A stretch of DNA of 64,000 nt from Synechocystis sp. PCC 7509. GTDB taxonomy: Bacteria > Cyanobacteriota > Cyanobacteriia > Cyanobacteriales > Chroococcidiopsidaceae. Of the stretch, positions 26,778-35,984 are shown one piece after another. Numbering within the stretch: the stretch's first letter is position 1; each line of letters starts with the position of its first letter. A program made the translations under genes and the position numbers. A model generated the notes under the pieces. That model searched no databases, was not told where the DNA came from, and worked only from the letters and a program-made list of their open reading frames with translations. The stretch spans positions 268,443 through 332,442 of the forward strand of contig NZ_ALVU02000002.1 in assembly GCF_000332075.2 (NCBI RefSeq), given 5' to 3'.

Positions 26778-28206
26778 AGCTAGAGAGATCGTGTTGTGTA
26801 ACGGTCAATTGTGGAAAACTTTCAAGACAATGCTGCCGAAATTGCTGTTGGAGTCTTTTTAGAGTTAGGGTTTGAGCTTTTAATTCTCGTTCTAAATAGT
26901 CAGCGACAGCCGCTTCTTGGTTTTGGATGGCGGCAATATACAGGGCTTCGACCATCAACACGGCTGCCGTATCTAAATCAAATTGAGCAGTCAATTCTAA
27001 CCATCGTTCTCGAAATGCTGGAGTGGGTAGTAAGTCTTGTTGCCAGGTGCAGTAAATAAAGGCTCTGGGCTTGCGGCGCAAACCTTCAATTATATGTCTG
27101 TAGTTAATGCACCGCCCCCGTCGTTTATCGGGATCAGTCACCCGCAGTCGTGGTAGCTCGACTACTAATTGCGTACCCAAATAGCCTAAAATTCGGTCGT
27201 GATAAAGGTGTAATTCTAATTGTCGTCCAATCAATCGGGATGGCACTGTATAAAGAATGCACCGAACTTCAACCGTGCTTCTGGTGCTGACGCAAGCGGT
27301 TAAAATTTCATAGTCAGGAATGCGATATTTTGGTAATGATTGGAGATGGGGTTTTTCCTGCTCATACTTCTGTTGACACCGCTGATTGAGTTTGGCAACC
27401 GCGCCTTCAATCAGTAATCGATATTTCTCCAGGCTTTGGAAATCATTACTACCACGCAAGTAAATTGCTTGTTTAATCCGATTTTTGAGATGCCCGTGGG
27501 GAGATTCAATTGCCCCATTTTCATGGGCAACGCTTGTATTGTTGCGGGTTGGCTGCATTCGGTAATGGTCGCACAGATCATCGTACAGACGGGTTAAGGA
27601 TTTGTTTCCTCCTAGATTTCGATATGCTGCGCTTAGACTATCTGTCCGATGTTGTTTGGGTACTCCACCACATGCTGTGAGTGCATTTTGCAATCCTTCA
27701 GCGAGGGCGATGAAGCTTTCTCCGCCTTGAATAATTTGGGCATATTGCCAGCCGCTATAAGCCAGTCGATAGTGATAGAGCAAATGCTCAAACGGCTTGC
27801 CAGCAATGGTTATCTCCATCCCTTTGAGTTGGGTAAAGTCGGATAGTCCCATCATGCCTGGTTCATGGCGCAACTCAAACATTACTTCTGGACTTGGCCC
27901 ATGTAGAGCTTTCCAAGTTTGAACTCGTCGTTGAATCGTTCGCAGGACTTGGGTATATTTGCCTGGATAAGTGTCTTGTAGATATTCAAACAGGGTCATC
28001 GGTTTGAGCCGAGGTTCCTTTTTGAGCATTGGCTCTAGTTCTTTGTCCCATACCTCCCCTAATGGATCTTGGGTGCTGCTATGACTTTTGACTTTACCAC
28101 GATTGGGTTGATGTTGCCCGGCTTCAATGCGTTGACCCGTTCGCTCGGATATTTCAGCGATGCACGCTGCGTTGGCTTGTGTTAAGCCAATTTCTCTTGC
28201 GTTCAT
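26485..28206 (-). CDS. istA: IS21 transposase IstA (copy A)
   Basis: The 573-residue protein has a helical DNA-binding N-terminus (AREIGLTQANAACIAEIS) and an RNase H-like DDE core: Asp in LSDFTQLKG, Asp in HRTDSLSAAY and Glu in NGAIESPHGH. I chose ATG 28206 because copies A and B share sequence only from just upstream of it; the open frame itself extends 14 codons further in copy A. The C-terminal ~100 residues overlap istB. The gene looks intact. Confidence 0.92.
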   Translation of the reverse strand: MNAREIGLTQANAACIAEISERTGQRIEAGQHQPNRGKVKSHSSTQDPLGEVWDKELEPMLKKEPRLKPMTLFEYLQDTYPGKYTQVLRTIQRRVQTWKALHGPSPEVMFELRHEPGMMGLSDFTQLKGMEITIAGKPFEHLLYHYRLAYSGWQYAQIIQGGESFIALAEGLQNALTACGGVPKQHRTDSLSAAYRNLGGNKSLTRLYDDLCDHYRMQPTRNNTSVAHENGAIESPHGHLKNRIKQAIYLRGSNDFQSLEKYRLLIEGAVAKLNQRCQQKYEQEKPHLQSLPKYRIPDYEILTACVSTRSTVEVRCILYTVPSRLIGRQLELHLYHDRILGYLGTQLVVELPRLRVTDPDKRRGRCINYRHIIEGLRRKPRAFIYCTWQQDLLPTPAFRERWLELTAQFDLDTAAVLMVEALYIAAIQNQEAAVADYLERELKAQTLTLKRLQQQFRQHCLESFPQLTVTQHDLSSYDQLIESKPHGHNPQSDFPNNSPQSSPAANSLPQATQTDSYARSLGIIGTPGYTGAMVLCQILTSIMRTRNTSPQRAPVATDPRRSSTSHRKKFFQL

Positions 28207-28507
28207 ATACGCTCTTTTTTGGTATAAATGGATAGTTTTTCTTGACACTAGACTTTTTCTCTTTGCGGGGAGATTTTCTAGTGTCTTTCTTTTTGGTTGA
28301 CTTTGATTCTACTTTTGGTTCATTCAGCGTCCATCTTACAAAATCGCTTCTTTGTCTCACCTACCCGCCAATACCCTGTCATAACCCGCCATTAACAGTG
28401 TCGTCTAATAACCATTGCTAGATGATACGATTACCTCCTCCGTACCAATACTTACGAGGACTTCGGGCTAATATTATCCAAAGCACTGACTTCGCGTCCT
28501 CTCCCTA

Positions 28508-29302
28508 ATGGCTTACCAAATTTCTGCTACGAAACTTCAAACCTATCACCGTTGCCCCCAAGCTTACTATTTCCGTTATGAGTTAGGTTTGAAAGCTCCC
28601 GGATTCTTTGGTAATGCCGCCCTTGGCACAGCCTTACATCAAGCTCTTGCTAAAATTTACCGTGATTGGGACTACCTTGAACCTATACCGCCCCTAGACT
28701 GGGTTTCTTCCTGCTGGCAGCGATGTTCTAATAATCTTAGTCCAAATCAAGCAGAGGAAGGACAAGAAATTTTAGAAAATTACTATTATCAGTTCATCGC
28801 GGGTGAAACGGCGCTTGCTCGACCTTTAGCAATCGAAGGTTTAATTAAAGGGCGCTTGCTCGTTAATGACTTAGAGTTCAAAATCTCTGGGCGCTACGAC
28901 CGCCTTGATTTTCTGGCAGACGGGTTAGAACTAATTGACTATAAATCAACCAAAGAAGTAAAGTTGCCAAAGCCCGATGAAATTGACTTGCAAATTGGTC
29001 TGTATTACATCGCCCTAGAGCAAAAATATCAATCCTGCTTACAGCAGTTGAGCTTATTATACCTGCGGACAGGCGAGAAGATTGTTTTCGAGGCAAGTTG
29101 CGAACACAAGCAGCAGGTGGAAACTGTTATCGGCGAATTAGCTTGGCGACTACGCACTGATGAACAATGGGAACCAAAGACTGGAGAACAGTGCGAAGTC
29201 TGTACTTATGTGAGATATTGCTCTGCGGTGGCTGACCAGCCCGAACCTTTGCCACCATCTGCTAATGCTCCCCGGCAAATACAACTATCACTAAATCTGT
29301 AG
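28508..29302 (+). CDS. PD-(D/E)XK nuclease, RecB/AddB/Cas4-like
   Basis: The 264 residues match the PDDEXK_1 exonuclease family. ISATKLQTYHRCPQAYYFRY opens the domain with Cys16, GTALHQALAKIY is the His motif, GRYDRLD and LIDYKST supply the catalytic acids and Lys, and QIGLYYIAL is motif QxxxY. The C-terminal GEQCEVCTYVRYCS gives three more Cys, so together with Cys16 a 4Fe-4S cluster is expected. These enzymes resect DNA ends in repair or defence. No helicase partner or Cas1/Cas2 is seen nearby, so it is a stand-alone member. ATG 28508 follows a long AT-poor leader. Confidence 0.88.
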   Translation: MAYQISATKLQTYHRCPQAYYFRYELGLKAPGFFGNAALGTALHQALAKIYRDWDYLEPIPPLDWVSSCWQRCSNNLSPNQAEEGQEILENYYYQFIAGETALARPLAIEGLIKGRLLVNDLEFKISGRYDRLDFLADGLELIDYKSTKEVKLPKPDEIDLQIGLYYIALEQKYQSCLQQLSLLYLRTGEKIVFEASCEHKQQVETVIGELAWRLRTDEQWEPKTGEQCEVCTYVRYCSAVADQPEPLPPSANAPRQIQLSLNL

Positions 29303-29364
29303 CGCACCCTATAGGTGTCAACTTCATAATCTTAGACAGTATCTTGACGTATTCAAAAACGTTA

Positions 29365-30069
29365 TTAAAGCTCAAAACGTTTGTATATGATGTCGCTACA
29401 CTCGTGCAAGAAATCAGAAGTGAAATATTGACGATTCTGGTGGTTAAAGACAAAAGTAAATTTGTACTTGCTGACTGCCAGATCGTATTTAATTAGGCGT
29501 TCTACTAGCATTGGTAGTTCTGGAAGCCGATGCCTATGTCGTTGTGCAATTAACTCCATAGCATTGCTATAGTGGAATGCTTCGTCTTTAGTGACGTACT
29601 TAATCCAATCCACTATAGGTTTGGAACCAAGAAGTTTATAAAGTTCAAAGTCCTGGCAGTAGGCTTTTGTCGTTGCCAGTTCATCGTAGGCTAAAACTAC
29701 ACAAATGCTAAATTCATCTTGCAGAAACTCTTGGATAGAGAGGAAATCAGATTGGTAGGCGGCAAGTTCCCGCTCGATTTCCTCAAAACTCTTGTGATAT
29801 AACAGCGAGTAGATTTGGCGAAAGCCTTGATAGTGGTTAAACTCATCTATTCGCCATAATTTCTCCATTTTTTTGAATTCTGGCGTGAATGTTATACCGC
29901 TCTGCTGAAGATACTCACAAAAATTTTCGGCATCGTGTTCGGCATAAAGATCCCCCCAGATAATATCGTGGAGTTCCTCTAACAGCTTGTCTGTTACTTT
30001 AATATCTTGAGGCTCAATTTCCTTAAGTATTGCCATTGAGTTCCACTGAACTGCGCTAAGAAGACTCAT
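29365..30069 (-). CDS. Ferritin-like di-iron protein
   Basis: The 234 residues are almost all helical and contain two E-x-x-H motifs, EFNH (in LWRIDEFNHYQG) and EAFH (in TKDEAFHYSN), plus further acids on preceding helices (ELHDIIW, DEFSI). This is the iron-ligand pattern of the acyl-ACP desaturase/ferritin-like superfamily. The substrate cannot be told: an oxygenase, desaturase or aldehyde-deformylating role are all possible. Length is shorter than plant desaturases. It stands alone on the minus strand, convergent with the nuclease gene. Confidence 0.65.
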   Translation of the reverse strand: MSLLSAVQWNSMAILKEIEPQDIKVTDKLLEELHDIIWGDLYAEHDAENFCEYLQQSGITFTPEFKKMEKLWRIDEFNHYQGFRQIYSLLYHKSFEEIERELAAYQSDFLSIQEFLQDEFSICVVLAYDELATTKAYCQDFELYKLLGSKPIVDWIKYVTKDEAFHYSNAMELIAQRHRHRLPELPMLVERLIKYDLAVSKYKFTFVFNHQNRQYFTSDFLHECSDIIYKRFEL

Positions 30070-30186
30070 GTTGTTTTTATCTCAAAGTTAAAGTGTGTCT
30101 ATAATCTACAGAATCTATGATTTTGTACCTTTGATTATTACTTCAGGGTTATATCTGTCCTTTCCGGCAGGATGTCAATTTTTAAA

Positions 30187-30213
30187 AGGTTATTGCTAAG
30201 TGAGCAATAACCT
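30187..30213 (-). terminator. Hairpin terminator downstream of the photolyase operon
   Basis: AGGTTATTGCT pairs perfectly with AGCAATAACCT across five bases. Read on the minus strand it is followed by a T/A run. It lies about 180 bases after the stop of the small membrane gene, so it may end that operon, or form part of the ferritin-like gene's upstream region. Confidence 0.5.
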
Positions 30214-30388
30214 CTTTATCTGTTGTTGCAACAACTTACTGAGTAAATGCCAATTTCTTAATATCAGCTTAAGGACTACTATCCTTAAGTTCTAAACCTA
30301 CACTATCTTAGTACGTCGATTAGTGCTAGGTAGTTATACATTACGGGTAATTTAAACTGATTAAGCAAGTATACGAGGGGAAGTAGTA

Positions 30389-30661
30389 TCACTGAGTAAA
30401 CAATCTTGCCACGCCTCTACCAATTAAGTAAAAAATAGACACAACAACTGTTTGAGTCATATAAGTGATAAGTAAGGATTGATACAGTTTACGATTTTGT
30501 TGCTGAAATAACCTGTTCCACAAGTACCACTTACCGTGAATATAGGCGGCGGTGAAGAATAAGGCTAATAGCGAAATGCTCCACAAGGGGAAATTAGCAA
30601 AGCCCATATAAATAGCGCTTGCCAGCAATCCAACTCCTAACAACCCTTTAATAAAATTCAT
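30389..30661 (-). CDS. Small membrane protein coupled to the photolyase gene
   Basis: About 90 residues with three likely membrane helices (LGVGLLASAIYMGF; SISLLALFFTAAYI; LLITYMTQTVVVSIFYLIG). I chose ATG 30661 because it overlaps the photolyase stop in an ATGA junction; a longer frame to 30709 would read through the end of that gene. The family is not recognised. The strict coupling suggests a function linked to the photolyase/cryptochrome, for example flavin-protein membrane anchoring, but that is inference. Confidence 0.65.
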   Translation of the reverse strand: MNFIKGLLGVGLLASAIYMGFANFPLWSISLLALFFTAAYIHGKWYLWNRLFQQQNRKLYQSLLITYMTQTVVVSIFYLIGRGVARLFTQ

Positions 30662-32070
30662 GGCATTTGTGCTGTGTATTCCTGGTACTGCTTGTTTCTG
30701 GTTTCCCAATATTTATCCACAGTCATACGAGCGATCGCTGCCTGCTCAAGCTCTACCCCCTGCTCGGCTAACAATCGCCCTTTCACCCGCTTACGCAAGT
30801 CTGAGACAATTTTGCCGTTGCTCTTCCGAGTCTGCGCCCAGTCTAGGATCGGTTCAGGGTATGGGCTTTCATTCAAATATGTTCCGTTGAGGATTTCTGG
30901 CAAACTATAGCCGCGCAGTTCTTCAATCCAGTGGTAGATAAACTTTAAATCGCCATCTTTCTCCTCTAGATTTTTATTAGGGTTGTAGATGCGGAAGGTA
31001 TCGGACAACGGATTAGTTACTCCCGCTTGCATCTGCCATTGCCAATTATTTATTGCTAAGTCCGTATCTATTAATTGCTGCGTATAGTGTCCAGCCCCAT
31101 GCTGCCAAGAAATGCCGCAGTTGATGCACAGGAAAGTGGCGCACATCGCCCTCATCCGAAAATTCATCCACCCCATTGTCTTGAGTTGACGCATCGAAGC
31201 ATCTACCAATGGAAAGCCTGTTTGTCCTTCTTTCCAGGCGGCAAATAAACCTTGCTTTTCTTCGTCTAACTCGGCAGGTGAGTAGTATTCATCAAATTCT
31301 GGGTAGCGATTGGTGTGTACCAATTCTGGGTGGAAGTACAGCCGTTGGGTAAAACTATCGTGCCAGCGCAGGCGATCGCGGAAAGCTTTGAGCGAAAACT
31401 GAGCTTTGGGATTATTAGCTAATTCGGCGGCTTTAGCCTTGGTACTTTGGTAGACTTGGCGAACAGAAATATTACCAAAAGTCAGATGAGGTGATAGGTG
31501 GGATGTAGCGCCCTGCTGAGTCAACCAAGGGCGCGAGATTTTCCAGTGATACCCACAAAAACGGGAACTAAGAAATGAGTTTAAGGTAGCGATCGCCTGT
31601 GTTTCGCCGCCACTAAAATAAGTGTTCTCTGTTTCCCAGAATTGGCTATACTTTTGCTTCAATTGATCGAAGGTAAGCTGCGGCAGATCGATTTGTAGTG
31701 CTGGTGTGTTGATTTGTTCTGGCGTTGGATGCAACGGCTGGCGCAGGTAGGTATAGTATTCTTCCATCCATTCATCGCGGCGGTCTTCATCAGTTTGCAG
31801 AAAGTTGTTTAGTCCCTGGTGGTATTCAAGGCTGTGTTCGCGGTAGAAATCTGTGATTTGGCGATCGCGCTCAATGCCATACCGCACTTGTACATCGTGG
31901 TTGAAAAATAGTTTAGGGCAATCACCTTTTTGGATTAACTGGCGGGTAAGCTCTTGGATTACGTCAGTGCTATTACCTTCAAACAAGTAGAGTTGACTTC
32001 CCCGCCCTTTGAGGTTTCTATCCAGGTTTTCTAAAGACTCAAATAAGAATTTGACCCTAGCTTTGCCCAC
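30658..32070 (-). CDS. Photolyase/cryptochrome-family flavoprotein, N-terminus lost
   Basis: The 470 residues contain the middle and FAD-binding parts of the DNA photolyase/cryptochrome family: KFLFESLENLDRNLKGRGS, GGETQAIATL, the flavin-binding TGFPLVDASMRQL, GWMNFRMRAM and NWQWQMQAG. The annotated start is GTG 32070, but homology (CIIDPWFYGQAEV) continues upstream to about 32107, and a stop lies at 32170-32172. The Rossmann-like first ~35 residues (normally with the WxRRDLR-type motif) are missing, next to an IS6 element. The antenna-binding half is therefore incomplete and the protein may be inactive. It is followed by a coupled membrane gene. Confidence 0.8.
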   Translation of the reverse strand: MGKARVKFLFESLENLDRNLKGRGSQLYLFEGNSTDVIQELTRQLIQKGDCPKLFFNHDVQVRYGIERDRQITDFYREHSLEYHQGLNNFLQTDEDRRDEWMEEYYTYLRQPLHPTPEQINTPALQIDLPQLTFDQLKQKYSQFWETENTYFSGGETQAIATLNSFLSSRFCGYHWKISRPWLTQQGATSHLSPHLTFGNISVRQVYQSTKAKAAELANNPKAQFSLKAFRDRLRWHDSFTQRLYFHPELVHTNRYPEFDEYYSPAELDEEKQGLFAAWKEGQTGFPLVDASMRQLKTMGWMNFRMRAMCATFLCINCGISWQHGAGHYTQQLIDTDLAINNWQWQMQAGVTNPLSDTFRIYNPNKNLEEKDGDLKFIYHWIEELRGYSLPEILNGTYLNESPYPEPILDWAQTRKSNGKIVSDLRKRVKGRLLAEQGVELEQAAIARMTVDKYWETRNKQYQEYTAQMP

Positions 32071-32267
32071 TTCTGCTTGCCCGTAGAACCAAGGATCGAT
32101 TATGCAGCGTTGGGTTTGGCGACTTTTGTTTCCAAAAGTTTGGTCACTTGAATTTATCTTGCACTGGTCTTACTGGCGCAGAGTGCATCAAGCCGTTGCT
32201 CGATACCATCACTACCGCAAACGCTCTCAACCTTAAATCTACAACTGTAATACTATACAAATACATC

Positions 32268-33100
32268 GGTTGTGTTGCAAAAACTTTGTGAGAACAGAAA
32301 ACCCCTATTTCAGGAATTCTGATTATGCAACTAATCCGAAAATTTGATGAATGAAGACAAGTCGCTCTTTGATAGCTCCTCTAGGGACTCCCACAACTTG
32401 CCCTTTCCGCATCATATTCATGATTTCATAACCTCTGATGGTTCGCCTTGCGGTATTAAACGACCCAAATCCCATCCCTGGCTTGACTAATCGTTTGATG
32501 CCACGATGGTCTTGCTCCACTATGTTATTGAGATATTTAATCTGTCGCAATTTCACTATTTCGGGGAGCTTTTTGGCGGCTTTGAGTAAAGATATCGCTT
32601 TTGGATAAGCAGGGTTTTTATCCACAGTGATAACTCGTGGTACGGAAGTGTGAATTGCTTTCAACATCTTACGAAAAAACCGTTTCGCCGCTTTCGCGTC
32701 TCGCTTCGCCGTGAGTAGAAAGTCTAAGGTGTTTCCCGCCGAACCAACGGCTCGATACAGATATTTCCACTTACCTTTAACCAAGATGTAAGTTTCATCT
32801 ACCCGCCACGAGTCATTGTTCAAGCGCAAGTGCGGTCTAAACCGCTTATCTATTTCTGGGCTATATTCTTGTACCCAACGGAACACGCTGGTGTGATGGA
32901 TATCTAATCCCCGCTCGTTCACCATCTCTACTACTTGGCGGTAAGAAAGAGGATAGCTCAGATACCATCGGACACAACGTAGGATGATTTCGGACTGATA
33001 GTGCCGCCACTTGAAGGGGGAAGATGAGTTCATTAGAGGCAGGCAGAATAATTTTCTCGCGCGGGAATTATTTCAGCCTACCATTTTTTGCAACACAACC
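32268..33100 (-). mobile_element. IS6-family element (IS240-like)
   Basis: The 833-base element is bounded by perfect or near-perfect inverted repeats GGTTGTGTTGCAAAAA and TTTTTTGCAACACAACC. No clear 8-base target duplication is seen. It separates the beheaded photolyase gene from a second, degraded IS6 end at 33140-33284. Confidence 0.88.
32323..33033 (-). CDS. IS6-family transposase
   Basis: The 236 residues are the usual IS6/IS26/IS240 length. The DDE core is visible as Asp in RVDETYILVKGKWKYLYRAV, Asp in ITVDKNPAYPKAI and Glu in IVEQDHRGIKRL. IS6 elements move by replicative cointegrate formation, often bringing neighbouring DNA along. The gene is intact. Confidence 0.93.
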   Translation of the reverse strand: MNSSSPFKWRHYQSEIILRCVRWYLSYPLSYRQVVEMVNERGLDIHHTSVFRWVQEYSPEIDKRFRPHLRLNNDSWRVDETYILVKGKWKYLYRAVGSAGNTLDFLLTAKRDAKAAKRFFRKMLKAIHTSVPRVITVDKNPAYPKAISLLKAAKKLPEIVKLRQIKYLNNIVEQDHRGIKRLVKPGMGFGSFNTARRTIRGYEIMNMMRKGQVVGVPRGAIKERLVFIHQIFGLVA

Positions 33101-33139
33101 ATAATATCTCCTTTCTTCCAAGTGACGATATGAAAGCGG

Positions 33140-33284
33140 ATATCGAAGATACCAGCGGACGCATAGTAGGATGATTTCTAGTTGGAAGTGCCGCTACTTG
33201 AAGACGTTGGAATTAGACATAGAAAAGGGAACAAACAGACACGATCTCTCACTCTACTACCTGCTCCTATTTTTGCAATACAAC
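33140..33284. mobile_element. Remnant of a second IS6-like element
   Basis: About 57 bases (33143-33200) match the first codons of the IS6 transposase gene at 32960-33016 with roughly 80% identity, and TTTTTGCAATACAACC at 33269-33284 resembles the inverted repeat. The rest of the element is gone. The start of the open frame over the asparagine-synthase gene lies in this relic, so that longer start is spurious. Confidence 0.7.
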
Positions 33285-33330
33285 CGCAAAACAGCCCTGT
33301 ATGCTATACTCAGTCAGAGTCTTAACTTGA

Positions 33331-33368
33331 ACCCCCCGCCGACTGGAATAAGTTGCCTTGTTGGAAAC
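33331..33368 (+). repeat. Direct repeat copy 1, before the asparagine-synthase-like gene
   Basis: A ~38-base sequence ending CCTTGTTGGAAAC recurs at 35294-35331 in the same orientation, with a few differences (GCCGACTGGAATAAGTTGCC here, GCCGGCTGGAATAAGTCGCC there). The two copies bracket the asparagine-synthase-like gene and a truncated glycosyltransferase start. Confidence 0.75.
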
Positions 33369-33389
33369 TATTTGAGAGGAACAATATAC

Positions 33390-35225
33390 ATGGCAGGATT
33401 TTTATACAAACTTAAGAAGTTATTAGATAAAGATTTAGAGCAGTCATTAAAATCTTTACCTATGAATTCAGAAATTAGTTATACAGATAATAATTCTTTA
33501 TTTTCTATATTTGATTCCTTATTCTTATACAAACCACTACACTTAACAGAATTTAATATATCTATATATTGTTTTGGAAAACCAACTATAGAAAAAGAGA
33601 TTTATGAAAGTTTTAAGGATAGAACGTCTTTAAGTAATAAATTAATTTTAGATAACTTTATTAATGGAGGAATAGATAAGGTAGCTTTAAATCTTAGTGG
33701 AGCCGCCACTATCATTATTAAACATAACAATATAGTTTATCTTGTAACAGATAGATTAGGGTATGTACCTACTTTTATTTATAATCCTGAAGATATAGAT
33801 AATTGTATTGTTAGTAGTTCTCCGAATACAATATCTAGTATTGTAGATACAAATATAGATTTAGTATCTGTATCGGAATTTCTGCACTATCATAAGTGTA
33901 CGCCACCCCATACTTTTTATAAAGAAATAAAATATGCTGGAGCAGCAACTATACACACATGGAATTTAGAAACAAATACCTACTCAGTAGAAACTTATTG
34001 GGAACCTTTTAAACTAATACCATTTAACAATTTAAAAGAAGCTGTTGAAGAAACTACTAAAGCTATAAAGAAAGCTATAAAGAATAGAACCTACTTACCT
34101 AATGTAAGTACCTTTACTTCCGGTGGATTAGACTCTCGATTAGTATTGTACGCTGCCGATAATCCAGAAAACTTAACTGCTTTTAATTTATATGATGAAT
34201 TAAATAATGAAAATGAAGTAGCTCATCTATTATGTAAAGACACTAAAGTTCCTTTAGTAGGATTACAACGAGATAAAGATTATTATCCTAGAACTTTAAA
34301 GGATAGTGTAAAGTATTCTGAAGGTATGTGGTCTATCTATGATAGCCACTTCTTAGGTTTTAGGGATGAAATAGTTTATAAATATAATGCTCAATCTGTT
34401 TTATCTTCTTGTTCAGCAGACTTCCTATTTAAAGAATGTGGTATAGATAGAAAACACCCCAAGATTTTAGGATGGGTCGCTTATTACTGGTATGTTTTTG
34501 CAAACCCTCCGGTAATTAATAACAATTTTAATAACTATATAGACCCCCCGGTGGATATATTTACACCTTTGGCTAAATGCCTACACGACAGACTTAATGC
34601 TTGGTTCGGTTCTTCACCTAAGGAAGTATCAGATAAATATAGATTGTATTTAGCTGATAAACGTTGTAGACCTCTATGCTATTCTGCAGGTCTCTCCTTT
34701 AATAGTATGTTTCGGATCTTCCCCTATGACAATTTCTTATCTGATTTAGAAGTTATTAATTGCTATGATCGTATGAAAGCAGATTGGCGTATTAATGCAA
34801 AACTGTGGAGGAAAGTTGTTACTAATATCTGTGGTACCACAGTAAGAAATGCTAATAACAATCTTAAACCTGATTTTAGTTTTATAGATTTTTTATTAGA
34901 CAAAACTATTTTTAGTTCTAAATTTAAAACTAAAGACTATCTCACTCCCAGCCTAGCTAATACAACTAGTTGGCCTACCTTCACCTATTATCTAAAAAAT
35001 AGTCAATTATTACACGAAATTTGGTTATCTATTACTCCTTTAGAAAAAGAATTAATTGATACACTTTATGGACATATTAATTGGTATAAACCTTTAGAGT
35101 TCTTTACCAAGTCTGAAGAAAGGAAAATATTTAGAATCCTTAGTCTTATTGTATACATGAGAGGTAATTATAAATTCGATAAGTTTAGAGTATCCCCGGT
35201 TAAAAGTAATTACTCTCAAGTTTAA
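33390..35225 (+). CDS. Asparagine-synthase-like amidotransferase
   Basis: About 611 residues. A degenerate N-terminal glutaminase-like domain (DRLGYVPTFIYN is the remnant of its DRxGxxPLY motif) lacks the N-terminal catalytic Cys, so ammonia from Gln is unlikely. The C-terminal ATP-pyrophosphatase domain is present, with PP-loop SGGLDS at residues 244-249. Such glutaminase-dead paralogues activate carboxylates in polysaccharide, lasso-peptide or natural-product pathways. I chose ATG 33390, preceded by GAGAGGA; the frame runs upstream into IS relic. The gene is notably AT-rich with many TTA/ATA codons, unlike the neighbours. A truncated GT2 start follows at once, suggesting a glycan cluster. 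Confidence 0.8.
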   Translation: MAGFLYKLKKLLDKDLEQSLKSLPMNSEISYTDNNSLFSIFDSLFLYKPLHLTEFNISIYCFGKPTIEKEIYESFKDRTSLSNKLILDNFINGGIDKVALNLSGAATIIIKHNNIVYLVTDRLGYVPTFIYNPEDIDNCIVSSSPNTISSIVDTNIDLVSVSEFLHYHKCTPPHTFYKEIKYAGAATIHTWNLETNTYSVETYWEPFKLIPFNNLKEAVEETTKAIKKAIKNRTYLPNVSTFTSGGLDSRLVLYAADNPENLTAFNLYDELNNENEVAHLLCKDTKVPLVGLQRDKDYYPRTLKDSVKYSEGMWSIYDSHFLGFRDEIVYKYNAQSVLSSCSADFLFKECGIDRKHPKILGWVAYYWYVFANPPVINNNFNNYIDPPVDIFTPLAKCLHDRLNAWFGSSPKEVSDKYRLYLADKRCRPLCYSAGLSFNSMFRIFPYDNFLSDLEVINCYDRMKADWRINAKLWRKVVTNICGTTVRNANNNLKPDFSFIDFLLDKTIFSSKFKTKDYLTPSLANTTSWPTFTYYLKNSQLLHEIWLSITPLEKELIDTLYGHINWYKPLEFFTKSEERKIFRILSLIVYMRGNYKFDKFRVSPVKSNYSQV

Positions 35226-35240
35226 TTTAAAGGGATAAAA

Positions 35241-35294
35241 ATGTACAATGAACCCTTAGTTAGTATTGTGATTCCCTGTTACAATAGTCAATAA
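35241..35294 (+). pseudogene. First 17 codons of a GT2 glycosyltransferase
   Basis: MYNEPLVSIVIPCYNSQ is the classic N-terminus of a family 2 glycosyltransferase. It lies 15 bases after the asparagine-synthase-like gene, preceded by AAAGGGATAAAA. The frame closes where direct repeat copy 2 begins, so the rest of the gene was lost through the event that created the repeat. Confidence 0.75.
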
Positions 35295-35331
35295 ACCCCT
35301 GCCGGCTGGAATAAGTCGCCTTGTTGGAAAC
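35294..35331 (+). repeat. Direct repeat copy 2
   Basis: Second copy of the 38-base repeat at 33331-33368. Its start interrupts the GT2 reading frame. Confidence 0.75.
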
Positions 35332-35407
35332 ATTCAATTTATCTACGAACATAATATAAGTTGGCTTTGGTTTGAACTATTTGGGTATACGGTTGACTAG
35401 AACAGTT

Positions 35408-35766
35408 GGTAGTGCCAAATATGTAAGGATAAGTGTAAAGAGTATGTAGAGAGAGTTGTATGAGTGAGGAGAAGCTAAAGTGTCCAAAATGCGGGTCACA
35501 AAGGATAGTAAAAAATGGCTTTATCCACAACGGCAACCAAAATCATAAATGCCGAACCTGCAATAGACAATTTGTGCTAAACCCCCGCAATCGTCCAGTT
35601 ACAGAAGAAAACAAAAAGCTGATTGATAGGCTATTCCGCCGAACGCTTGTCAATTGCCGCTATTTGTAGAGTTAGCGGGATCTCAGAAACCTGGATTCAA
35701 AGCTACGCTGAGGGGAAATACACCGCCGTAGCTCAACAAGTTGCAGTTAGTTCAAAAAAACGGTAG
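35408..35766 (+). mobile_element. IS1-family element fragment 1, with broken InsA
   Basis: Starts at the IS1-type end GGTAGTGCC. The InsA-like gene from 35460 reads LKCPKCGSQRIVKNGFIHNG...CRTCNRQFV, a zinc-finger N-terminus, then changes frame near 35640 (LSIAAICRVSGISETWIQSY) and stops at 35766. The InsB catalytic part is missing because another IS1 end begins at 35762. The element is dead. Confidence 0.7.
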
Positions 35767-35984
35767 TGTCTTAGATTTGTTAAAAAGCAATTTAGAAATG
35801 GTAGATAATAATTAGGTTTAATAAAATTAGGTTGACGAATAACTATGACTGTTTGGTTAGCTGTTCACTGCCCTCACTGCCAAAGTACAGAGGTAAAGAA
35901 ACATGGAACATCCTCCAATGGGAAGCGGCGTTATAGTTGCCTCAATAGACCTCTTGCAAAAGTTAGTGATAAAATCATAGAGAA

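Larger units (their letters stand above)
25822..28397 (-). mobile_element. IS21-family element, copy A (complete)
   Basis: The istA/istB element reads on the minus strand. Its ends are related inverted repeats starting TGTTAA: left, TGTTAAATGTC...GACAGAGTATTGTCGGTTAG; right (reverse complement), TGTTAATGGC...GACAGGGTATTGGCGGGTAG. No clear target duplication is visible. The segment 25821-28211 is shared with copy B at 58731-61122. I saw one difference: an extra A at 58753 in copy B. Confidence 0.85.

Noticed and set aside
33171..33389. Longer N-terminus for the asparagine-synthase-like protein
   Set aside because: The extra 73 codons come from IS6-like relic DNA and direct repeat 1; ATG 33390 has a good ribosome site.
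33331..35331. Repeat ending in GAAAC taken as a CRISPR repeat
   Set aside because: Only two copies, nearly 2 kb apart with a gene between, and not regularly spaced; no Cas genes are seen.
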